Assembly (NCBI GenBank): GCA_946414975.1
Contig: CAMKQS010000041.1
Coordinates: forward strand, 1 to 13,763
DNA: 13,763 nucleotides
From: an uncultured Caryophanales bacterium
GTDB taxonomy: Bacteria; Bacillota_I; Bacilli_A; RF39; UBA660
Reading direction: 5' to 3'
This document shows positions 6,255 through 12,988 of this stretch, piece after piece. Numbering within the stretch: the first letter of the stretch is position 1; each line of letters begins with the position of its first letter. Made by a program: the position numbers and the translations under genes. Under the pieces are notes generated by a model that did no database searches, was not told the origin of the DNA, and was given only the letters and a program-made list of their open reading frames with translations.

Positions 6255-9200
6255 TTTGTATATTCTCCTTCTTCAACCTGTATGGAGTTTTTATATTCTA
6301 AAACAGCTTTCATGTATTTATTTATCTCTTCCATAGCTTTTGCCTTGTTTTTTGAATTTTTCATTATATAACTAGATATTTCAAAATTGCTATCTAAAGA
6401 TATATACCAGTCTTCTCCATATATACAATAAATACTATCAATTTCTCTTATATTAATATCATCAAGTTCTAATCCATCGTATAATTGATCTTGTGTTTCA
6501 ATATGTTTTATTGCATTTCTGGCATCTTTTGATGTTGTTTTTTTTACTTTTGATCTACTTACTTCATATTTTTCAGCATTTTGTGCACCAAGTTTAAGTG
6601 GAACTAATGAGCCATTATTAGAAGTTGCAACTATTATTGCCTGTTCATATACGTCAGAATAAAAATTTGGTAATGTTTTCTTTATATTTGAAACTCCTAA
6701 ATCTTCTATAGTACCATTGGTATATGCATATCCATTAGATATAACTACATTCTCAATTGGATATTCACTATTTTTAGTAAGTTCTATTAGCATATTTGCA
6801 ACTATATCACATGCTTTTTTCAAATCATCATTTGAATATTTTGAATTAATGGAAGTTCGAAGTTGATTTAGAAAAACAGTATTTCCATTTCTAAATCCAG
6901 AAACTCTGCTTATTAAATTACCATTATTAGGGTCATTAAAAGTGATATGAAAACCATTTTCATTAAGCAAGCAAAACTCAAACAATGATTCTCCAGCTCC
7001 ACCAATTCTCATGCAGGCTCCTGTTCTTTCACCTAAAGTCAAATTTATCAAATCAGTGGCATTCCCAATAGAGACATTAATTTTCTTTTTACCATCTAAT
7101 TCTATATCTTCATCAATTGGAGGTACTGTTATATAATTCCTTTTATGAAGTTTTCTTGTAAGCTCTATTGCTTTATTCAATCTTTCCTCTTTGCTTATTG
7201 GACTTGAATTTGGAGATGGATTTCTTTTTATATATTCGTAATTATTAATTCCTAATAAATGTGAATATATTGATGCATCTGAATCAAAACATGCTGCGAT
7301 ATCTAATTGAGCAGTAAAGGTAACATTTTCTCCCCTTTCTTTTTTTTCGTTAATTATTTTCAATATTGTTGAATAGTTAGATATTAAACTTGCAATAATA
7401 TCTGGATTAAATCCAACATTAAATTCCATACTATCATAAACTTCTGCACAACCAATAATCTTATATTTTTTTAAAAAAGCATATAAACTTGATAAAACAT
7501 CATTATCATTTAAAACTTTATCTTTTAACATATCTGCATCAACTATTGTAAGTAATTTGACAATCAATTCTGGAGATACTTGAAGACTTTTATAATTTTT
7601 TTGTAATGGAAATTGAAATTTTCTTTTACCATATGCATATATTATTTTACTTGCGACTTGATTGAATAATTTCATATTTTTCTTTACATCTTCCGGAATC
7701 ATACTATATTCTTTTGAATTTTTTCTAAAATGAATTATTTCTTTTAATAATTTTTCATTTTTTATTAATAACATTTCTGCTTCATCATATATAATATCTT
7801 TATCTAAACATGTCTTAATTATATTTAGTAGCATATTTTCTGGTACTACAGATATTAAATATTTTGAAAATTCATCTGGATTATATTCCCAAATACCAAA
7901 ATCTTCTAGTGCTTTATCTAAATTAGCTTGTATGTATTGATTTCTTTTTTTCATTATGTATTCTTTTGTTATATCATTATATATTTTTATGACACTATCA
8001 TCATTATTCTTTATACCTGTAATAATACTATCAAAAGATATATTATATTTATTGATATCAATTATACTAAATACTTCATTAATTATTTGTATAGCATATT
8101 CATAATTACCGTCTTGTATTGCACGAACTGTATTTACAAAAGTATTAATAATATCTGGATTTTTAAAGGTAAAATCTCTTTGAAGTAATGAATTAACAAC
8201 TGTTGATTGTGCAGATATATCTGCTATTTTATTATCATTATTAAATATTTTTATAAAATTTTGAAATTCCTCTTCATTATAGTTAAGAATATTTAAAATG
8301 TTTTTATTTTCAATTACTTGTAAAATTCCACAATTACTAATTATAGCAAGAGTTGTTAGTCTATCTAAATTTACATTATATTTATTTGCAACAACTCTAA
8401 ATAATGGTAACATTTCATCTTCATATTCTACATCAATAGTTTGATGAGATAATACATCTAATATTAAATTTGCATTATCTGTAAGCAATAATATCTGGTA
8501 TTCTAAATATTCTCCTTTATATTCGTTGATATATTCTTCTACTATCTTTTTATCTAGAGATGATAATATTTTTAATTTAACATCTAAATCTGGTAAATTT
8601 CTTATTACTTTTATCAATGTTTTTTTGTTTCTTATTTTCATTAATCGTTCAATTATAACATTTTTATCAATTAAATTAAAATTGTAAAAATCTTCTAAAA
8701 ATTTATCACTTTTTATTTCTGAAAAAATTTTATTCATTATCTCTTTTGATTGCAAATTTGATGAGGTTAATAAGGTATCACGTGCATTATCGCTATTTAT
8801 ATATTTTATATACTTTAAAATGTATTTTTCATCTTTGAATGAAGAAATAATATATGCCCTATCATCTTGACTTAAAATAAAAAAATACTTTCTTAAATAC
8901 TTTTCTTTATCTTCATCGTTTGAAAATGAACATATTATACCAGATTTATTGAAGGTATAAGAATGTAAGTATTCTTTTTTTAATTCATCACTTTGAAAAC
9001 TTTCAATAATTAATCCTCTATCCGTTCCGTGAAATTTACTTAATAGTTTAATTTTTAATTCATCACTAGACAAAGTCGTAACTATAAGACATCTTTGATT
9101 CTTTTCAACCTTTTCAAGATTTTCTATTTTATCTGTATCAGATAAATAACTATATACTGCAAGATTATTACTTGCATCGTATAATTCTTTTATTTTACTT

Positions 9201-9538
9201 TTATCTTTAACATAGGAAAGAATATCATTATATGATCTATTATTAAATATTTCAATAATTATATCGTCATTTAAATCTATAACATTTAATAAGTTTGATC
9301 TAAATAATGCTTCATCACTGAAAAAAAACGCAGGATTATTTTTATAAAAGAATATTGATTCTTCGGCATTTAAAATTTGAATTTTTTCATCTATACAGTG
9401 TGTTACTAAAATATGACAAGAAAACTTTTTAGATGTTAAAATTTTCTCTTTTTCTTCATAACTTAAATTTACTATTTCATCTTTTAAATTGGGACTATTT
9501 AGAATATTAATTACTTTATTTTCTAGATCTTTATCCAT
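6251..9538 (-). CDS. Uncharacterised 1095-residue helical-repeat protein
   Basis: A large, mostly helical, cytoplasmic protein (no signal peptide or membrane segment) that I cannot assign to a named family. Residues about 132-260 hold some five degenerate repeats of 24-29 residues with the pattern S-D-E-x-K-x-x-L followed by R-x-x-I-I-x-S, suggesting a HEAT-like or related solenoid. Residues 280-800 continue as Leu/Ile/Asn-rich helices without clear repeats. The C-terminal part (about 805-1000) looks like a distinct folded domain: LGERTGACMRIGGAGESLFE, then ENGFHITFNDP, ISRVSGFRNGNTVFLNQLR and YPIENVVISNGYAYTNG. The ATG at 9538 has AAGGA upstream. It is the only gene in the window whose stop is TGA (inside ATGA). 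It has its own promoter and forms a two-gene operon with the cold-shock-like protein. A scaffold role is one guess; no enzymatic function is claimed. Confidence 0.85.
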   Translation of the reverse strand: MDKDLENKVINILNSPNLKDEIVNLSYEEKEKILTSKKFSCHILVTHCIDEKIQILNAEESIFFYKNNPAFFFSDEALFRSNLLNVIDLNDDIIIEIFNNRSYNDILSYVKDKSKIKELYDASNNLAVYSYLSDTDKIENLEKVEKNQRCLIVTTLSSDELKIKLLSKFHGTDRGLIIESFQSDELKKEYLHSYTFNKSGIICSFSNDEDKEKYLRKYFFILSQDDRAYIISSFKDEKYILKYIKYINSDNARDTLLTSSNLQSKEIMNKIFSEIKSDKFLEDFYNFNLIDKNVIIERLMKIRNKKTLIKVIRNLPDLDVKLKILSSLDKKIVEEYINEYKGEYLEYQILLLTDNANLILDVLSHQTIDVEYEDEMLPLFRVVANKYNVNLDRLTTLAIISNCGILQVIENKNILNILNYNEEEFQNFIKIFNNDNKIADISAQSTVVNSLLQRDFTFKNPDIINTFVNTVRAIQDGNYEYAIQIINEVFSIIDINKYNISFDSIITGIKNNDDSVIKIYNDITKEYIMKKRNQYIQANLDKALEDFGIWEYNPDEFSKYLISVVPENMLLNIIKTCLDKDIIYDEAEMLLIKNEKLLKEIIHFRKNSKEYSMIPEDVKKNMKLFNQVASKIIYAYGKRKFQFPLQKNYKSLQVSPELIVKLLTIVDADMLKDKVLNDNDVLSSLYAFLKKYKIIGCAEVYDSMEFNVGFNPDIIASLISNYSTILKIINEKKERGENVTFTAQLDIAACFDSDASIYSHLLGINNYEYIKRNPSPNSSPISKEERLNKAIELTRKLHKRNYITVPPIDEDIELDGKKKINVSIGNATDLINLTLGERTGACMRIGGAGESLFEFCLLNENGFHITFNDPNNGNLISRVSGFRNGNTVFLNQLRTSINSKYSNDDLKKACDIVANMLIELTKNSEYPIENVVISNGYAYTNGTIEDLGVSNIKKTLPNFYSDVYEQAIIVATSNNGSLVPLKLGAQNAEKYEVSRSKVKKTTSKDARNAIKHIETQDQLYDGLELDDINIREIDSIYCIYGEDWYISLDSNFEISSYIMKNSKNKAKAMEEINKYMKAVLEYKNSIQVEEGEYTK
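6539..7126 (-). other. Distinct C-terminal domain of the 1095-residue protein
   Basis: Codes for residues 805-1000. Unlike the helical N-terminal part it is rich in Gly and beta-type residues, with blocks LGERTGACMRIGG (835-847), NGFHITF (861-867), ISRVSGFRNGNTVFLNQLR (876-894) and YPIENVVISNGYA (926-938). One Cys (842), His864, Arg844, Arg878 and Arg883 are candidates for a conserved site. The Cys-Met-Arg block followed by a strand pair and a G-x-R-N-G turn loosely recalls PcfJ-like proteins of mobile elements, but this is too weak to name a family. Confidence 0.45.
8759..9145 (-). repeat. Degenerate 24-29-residue protein repeats in the 1095-residue protein
   Basis: Codes for residues 132-260. 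Aligning by eye: LSDTDKIENL (132-141), LSSDELKIKLL (156-166), FQSDELKKEYL (181-191), FSNDEDKEKYL (205-215) and FKDEKYILKYI (234-244), each followed after a short gap by a segment such as RGLIIES, SGIICS or RAYIISS. The repeats are conserved in protein pattern but not in DNA, so they are old. Confidence 0.6.
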
Positions 9539-9554
9539 CTTATATCATTCCTTA

Positions 9555-9569
9555 CTATATTAAATATAG
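9555..9569. promoter_or_regulatory. Palindrome over the -10 of the repeat-protein operon (possible operator)
   Basis: CTATATT-A-AATATAG is a perfect 7-bp inverted repeat with a 1-base centre. It covers the predicted -10 (9563-9568) and the presumed start of transcription. A repressor bound here would block the promoter. AT-richness makes chance palindromes common, so support is moderate. Confidence 0.4.
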
Positions 9570-9591
9570 CATGATGAATAAAAAAAAGCAA
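9563..9591 (-). promoter_or_regulatory. Extended -10 promoter of the repeat-protein operon
   Basis: On the minus strand TTGCTT (9586-9591) and TATATT (9563-9568) are 17 bases apart, with TGC immediately before the -10 (extended -10). The -35 lies inside the descending arm of the upstream gene's terminator, so terminator and promoter are interleaved. Confidence 0.6.
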
Positions 9592-9615
9592 TTTATTCTT
9601 TTTTATAAATTACTT
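9579..9615 (-). terminator. Rho-independent terminator of the Ttd14-like gene
   Basis: An 11-bp stem with one G-T wobble (9586-9596 with 9605-9615) and an 8-base loop is followed on the minus strand by a run of T (9580-9587 complement). It lies just after the stop codon of the NTPase-CYTH gene and shares bases with the next promoter. Confidence 0.75.
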
Positions 9616-9616
9616 C

Positions 9617-10696
9617 TTATTTTAATTTTTTAATTTTAGCTATTTCTTTATTATTCAAGTTTATGTTATGACTATCTATTATTTTTAGAAAATCAGGTAA
9701 TTTAAGTTTATTTATATCATCTGTTGTTTCGCTTTCTAATATTGCATAATTATCATCAAATATATCTAAGTTAAACACATCTTTATTATCCTTAAATGAA
9801 AGTCTAGTTTTTATAATTGTATTATAGTTTAAATCCATTTTCATTAAATAATATGAATATTCGAGTTTATTTATAATTTTACTTGTTATAATTTCTTCGT
9901 TGTTTCCATTTTTTCTCTTTTTTATTAAATAATACGATATATCGTTTAAATTGTTCTTTTTTCTTACTTTAAAATCGACATCAGTATCAGATTTTAAATA
10001 TGTTTGTTCAATAATACTAATCTTGGAAATAGAATATAATTTTTCTAAATCTGATTCGTCTAGTTTAACTAAAAATTTATATTGTTTATTAGAGAAAGAA
10101 GGTTCCCCTAAATAAGCTAAAATATGATTTTTTACTATATTTATTTTTGTATTAAAATCAGTTGAATTATTAACTACTTTAAGATTGTGATGTCCTAAAT
10201 AACAATTTAATGTTTTATTATCCATAATGGATGCTTCTTCTGCTGTTTCTTTTCTTGCATTATTATTTTCAATAGTATAAAGCTCTTTTTTATCACATGC
10301 TATACTTACTAAATGTATAATCTCATCATATCTATTTAATAGATCATTTTCATTTAGATGCATTTCATCTAATAATTTATACCACTCTTGGTTACTAATA
10401 TATGCTTTTCCGTTCATAACCCCTCTATCATGAATTATTATACTATTTTTACAAAAAGAAGCCTTAAAACGTGTAATACGTTCTTGTCTTAATTGATAAT
10501 CAATTACATATTTTTGAAAATCATACATAGATATAGCATTCTCACCAAATGGTTTAATTCCATTATTAATTAATTCAGTTGCGGCTTCATTAACAATAAA
10601 TACATTATATCCTAAATTTTCAAGTGTTTCTTTTATATTTGAAAGTGCAGTTGATTTACCACTACATGGCCCACCTGTAAGTACTATTTTTTTCAT
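9617..10696 (-). CDS. P-loop NTPase fused to a CYTH-like domain (Ttd14-like)
   Basis: A 359-residue two-domain cytoplasmic protein. Residues 1-195 form a kinase-like P-loop NTPase of the AAA_28/NadR-like type: GGPCSGKST (8-16, Walker A), a strand ending in IIHDRG (87-92, Walker B-like) and an Arg-containing lid (ARKETAEEAS, 147-156) before GHHNLKVVNNSTDF. Residues about 204-345 look like a CYTH/triphosphate-tunnel domain, opening QYKFLVKLDE and ending with strands KTRLSFKD and YAILESE. The same architecture occurs in Drosophila Ttd14, which binds GTP and phosphatidic acid; the bacterial role is unknown. The opening ExExK motif of CYTH enzymes is degenerate here, so catalysis by that domain is doubtful. 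The ATG at 10696 has AGAGGTG five bases upstream; a GTG at 10702 is part of that site. Single-gene transcript. Confidence 0.82.
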   Translation of the reverse strand: MKKIVLTGGPCSGKSTALSNIKETLENLGYNVFIVNEAATELINNGIKPFGENAISMYDFQKYVIDYQLRQERITRFKASFCKNSIIIHDRGVMNGKAYISNQEWYKLLDEMHLNENDLLNRYDEIIHLVSIACDKKELYTIENNNARKETAEEASIMDNKTLNCYLGHHNLKVVNNSTDFNTKINIVKNHILAYLGEPSFSNKQYKFLVKLDESDLEKLYSISKISIIEQTYLKSDTDVDFKVRKKNNLNDISYYLIKKRKNGNNEEIITSKIINKLEYSYYLMKMDLNYNTIIKTRLSFKDNKDVFNLDIFDDNYAILESETTDDINKLKLPDFLKIIDSHNINLNNKEIAKIKKLK

Positions 10697-10735
10697 GTTC
10701 ACCTCTAATTAATAAATTTCTTCTCTTCGTTTGAT

Positions 10736-10764
10736 ATTATAACAAAATATATTTTACTTATCAA
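10736..10764 (-). promoter_or_regulatory. Strong sigma-A promoter of the Ttd14-like gene
   Basis: TTGATA (10759-10764) and TATAAT (10736-10741) on the minus strand are exactly 17 bases apart, and TGT precedes the -10. This is the closest match to consensus in the window. The leader would be about 33 bases. Confidence 0.8.
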
Positions 10765-10779
10765 TGTTAAATACATATA

Positions 10780-10809
10780 AACTTTTTAAATTATACATTT
10801 TAAAAAGTT
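10780..10809. repeat. Perfect 11-bp inverted repeat between divergent promoters (possible operator)
   Basis: AACTTTTTAAA (10780-10790) and TTTAAAAAGTT (10799-10809) are exact inverse complements around an 8-base spacer. The repeat lies in the divergent region between the serine acetyltransferase gene and the Ttd14-like gene. It covers the -35 region of the former (its -10 is 10819-10824) and ends upstream of the latter's -35. It could bind a dimeric regulator; length and perfection make chance less likely than for the other dyads. Confidence 0.55.
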
Positions 10810-10818
10810 AGAATAGTT

Positions 10819-10824
10819 TATAAT
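10819..10824 (+). promoter_or_regulatory. -10 element of the serine acetyltransferase promoter
   Basis: A perfect TATAAT lies 16 bases before the ATG. The hexamer at the right distance upstream (CATTTT, 10796-10801) is a poor -35 and falls in the inverted repeat at 10780-10809, so the promoter may depend on an activator or be weak. The leader would be very short and mainly holds the AGGTG ribosome-binding site. Confidence 0.5.
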
Positions 10825-10840
10825 GAATAGCAGGTGATTT

Positions 10841-11350
10841 ATGTTTAAATATATTAAAAATCAGATAATATTAATTAGAAAAAACGATCCAGCAATTAAA
10901 AGTATACTAGAAGTATTTTTATATCCATCATTTAAGGCTTTATTTTATTATAGAATTGCTCATTTTCTATATTTACATAAACATTATTTTATTGCAAGAT
11001 ATATAAGCGAAAAAGTCAAAAGAAAAACTGGTATAGAAATACATCCTGGAGCAGTTATAGGAAAAAACTTGTTTATTGATCACGGTAGTAGTGTTGTGAT
11101 TGGTGAAACTACTATTATTAAAGATAATGTTATTATAATGCATGAAGTAACATTAGGTGGTACTGGCAAAGATATTTTAAAAAGGCATCCAACAATTGGT
11201 AATAATGTATTTATTGGAAGTGGTGCAAAAATACTTGGAAATATTAATATAGGAGATAATGTAAAGATTGGCGCAAATACTACTGTATTAAATGATATTC
11301 CGAGTAACTGTACAGTAGTTGGAGTAAAAGGAAAAATAATAAAAAAATAG
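10841..11350 (+). CDS. cysE: Serine O-acetyltransferase (short CysE/EpsC type)
   Basis: A 169-residue cytoplasmic enzyme that acetylates L-serine with acetyl-CoA, the first step of cysteine synthesis. Residues 15-62 keep the N-terminal helices ([20 protein letters not shown], then YRIAHFLY and ARYISEK). The left-handed beta-helix follows: [12 protein letters not shown] (63-74), [13 protein letters not shown] (78-90, His81 catalytic), VTLGGTGKD (103-111), RHPTIG (115-120, His116) and a run of hexapeptide repeats to the C-terminus. The N-terminal extension of enterobacterial CysE and the usual feedback tail are absent, as in short Gram-positive forms. AGGTG precedes the ATG. It is the only plus-strand gene; cysK is not adjacent. 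EpsC paralogs sit in exopolysaccharide loci, and this one abuts such genes. Confidence 0.93.
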   Translation: MFKYIKNQIILIRKNDPAIKSILEVFLYPSFKALFYYRIAHFLYLHKHYFIARYISEKVKRKTGIEIHPGAVIGKNLFIDHGSSVVIGETTIIKDNVIIMHEVTLGGTGKDILKRHPTIGNNVFIGSGAKILGNINIGDNVKIGANTTVLNDIPSNCTVVGVKGKIIKK

Positions 11351-11367
11351 GAGAACCTATTTTTTTT
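11341..11367. terminator. Bidirectional terminator between convergent cysE and gtrA-family genes
   Basis: An 11-bp perfect stem (11341-11351 with 11356-11366) closed by GG-CC around the loop AGAA, with A-runs on one side and T-runs on the other, so it has a U-tract in both directions. The TAG stop codons of both convergent genes (11348-11350 plus, 11359-11357 minus) lie within the stem as partner bases. Confidence 0.88.
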
Positions 11368-11737
11368 CTAAAAATATTTTTCTTGTTATAAAATTATATA
11401 TCATAACTACTAAGGTTGCAAATACTTTTGATAATAAATAATAGAATTCAGTATAAGATGTAAAAAGATATAGAATGCCATTATTTATTAATAGTCCAAT
11501 AACGCTCAATATAACAAATATAATGAACTGAAATTTACTGTTTTTATTAACATCAAATACCCATTTAATACTGGCAATATAATTATATATAACGGAAATA
11601 GTAAATGATAAAGTATTAGATAAAATTATGTTTAAATTAAGAAATTCTTTAAATATATAGAGACATACAAAATCAATTACTGTAGCTATTCCACCGACTA
11701 TGGTAAATCTTAATATCTGTTTTAAAAGTTTATTCAT
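11357..11737 (-). CDS. GtrA-family integral membrane protein
   Basis: A 126-residue protein with four predicted membrane helices. The first is introduced by the GtrA signature LRFTIVGGIATVIDFVCLYI (residues 9-28), and SFTISVIYNYIASIKWVF (44-61) matches the second conserved block. The end is YNFITRKIFLEKK, also typical. GtrA proteins are thought to help move undecaprenyl-phosphate-linked sugars across the membrane or assist glycosyltransferases that decorate surface polymers. Its ATG directly follows the stop of the deacetylase gene (TAAATG), so translation is coupled, and transcription ends in the bidirectional terminator overlapping its stop codon. The substrate cannot be told from sequence. 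Confidence 0.92.
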   Translation of the reverse strand: MNKLLKQILRFTIVGGIATVIDFVCLYIFKEFLNLNIILSNTLSFTISVIYNYIASIKWVFDVNKNSKFQFIIFVILSVIGLLINNGILYLFTSYTEFYYLLSKVFATLVVMIYNFITRKIFLEKK

Positions 11738-12979
11738 TTAGTTTACCGCGCTTACAAAATCATTCATTGTTGTGTAATTACCTAGTTCAAATCTTGGAAC
11801 AGCATATATATTATCACCTGGTTTTGCTTTTCTATAACCTCCTGCAAGAGCCATTTTAAATCCCGCTTTTTTTACAAGTTCTATAGTTCTAGCATTGTAT
11901 TCATAAAATGGATAACACAATATATCTGTATTATTTAAGCTTTCTCTACTCTTCTTTAAATCATCTAGAATAGTTTGTTCATCTAGACATAATAATCCAC
12001 CACCGTGAGAACCATTACATACATTTGGCGTATGCATATCCCAAGTATGAGAATGTATTTCTAAGTATTGTGAAGTATAATCATTAGGACTTGCAAGTGA
12101 TCCAATTAAATATAGTGTACCTTGCATTTGATATTTTTCTAATATAGATATCATTCTAGTTAAATACCAACCATCATCAATAGTAATAGAAACACTTTTT
12201 TCTGGGAGTTGAATCTTACCTGTTAAAAATAAGTATAAATCTTGCATAGTAACAGGATAAAAATTATTATCTTTTAAATATTTTATTTCTTCTTCCACTT
12301 GATTTTGATCCATACAAATTGTTTGTCTACATTCTTTTCCTTCATCACTATTTTTATCAATTGTATAATGATAATTTAAAACAGCAATATCACTAGCAAT
12401 CACATTATCACTATTAGCACTTTCCATATTAGATTCTACGTCTTCACTTTTTATATAAAATAATTGATCATTAAACTCAATTCCATATTTGTCTTCATCT
12501 TTTATAATAATTTTATAAGTATCACTATTATTAAATTCATATAAAGTATTATCACCATTTAATAATTTATAATTACTTTTTGTTTTTATATCTTCGTTAT
12601 ATACTATATAATTTTTATATGTCTTATATTCATTTTCATATGTAAAAGCATCACTCTTTGTAACACTATCATATTTTATATAAATATCAGCATTTTTTAG
12701 CTTATAATACTTATCTTTTATATTTTTTTTATCATCCAGCAAAATTTTTGTATCTTTATAAATTTTACCAATTTTCTTTAATTTTTTATTATATATATCA
12801 GTATCAGTGGTTGCTATTACATAATCATTATAATTAGATGTAATATCAATTTTATTAGTTTTAACATCATTTTTCTTGTTGCTTGATTTATTGTTTAATA
12901 AATTTTTACCAAAAAATATCACACTAAATCCTATTAAAACACATAATAATGTAATTATTATTTTAACACTTATTTTCAT
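11738..12979 (-). CDS. Membrane-anchored polysaccharide deacetylase with N-terminal SH3-like region
   Basis: A 413-residue protein: one N-terminal transmembrane helix (about 5-24), a Lys/Asn linker, an SH3-like beta-rich region (about 50-180, with paired segments like VIATTDTDIYNKKLKKIGKI) and a NodB-type deacetylase domain (about 195-410). Catalytic-site motifs are SITIDDGW (264-271, Asp268-Asp269), HSHTWDMH (309-316) for zinc, and CYPFYEYNARTIEL (355-368). Such enzymes remove acetyl groups from peptidoglycan or other surface glycans outside the membrane. Motif 3 reads YPFYEYN where YPFGEYN is usual. AGGAG overlaps the stop of the upstream glycosyltransferase gene, six bases before the ATG, so the genes form an operon. 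Target glycan is unknown. Confidence 0.9.
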   Translation of the reverse strand: MKISVKIIITLLCVLIGFSVIFFGKNLLNNKSSNKKNDVKTNKIDITSNYNDYVIATTDTDIYNKKLKKIGKIYKDTKILLDDKKNIKDKYYKLKNADIYIKYDSVTKSDAFTYENEYKTYKNYIVYNEDIKTKSNYKLLNGDNTLYEFNNSDTYKIIIKDEDKYGIEFNDQLFYIKSEDVESNMESANSDNVIASDIAVLNYHYTIDKNSDEGKECRQTICMDQNQVEEEIKYLKDNNFYPVTMQDLYLFLTGKIQLPEKSVSITIDDGWYLTRMISILEKYQMQGTLYLIGSLASPNDYTSQYLEIHSHTWDMHTPNVCNGSHGGGLLCLDEQTILDDLKKSRESLNNTDILCYPFYEYNARTIELVKKAGFKMALAGGYRKAKPGDNIYAVPRFELGNYTTMNDFVSAVN

Positions 12980-12988
12980 CTTACACTC

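Noticed and set aside
7928..8188. Open frame of 86 codons on the plus strand, Ile/Tyr-rich
   Set aside because: Antisense to the large repeat-protein gene; composition is that of reverse-complemented Asn/Lys/Ile codons.
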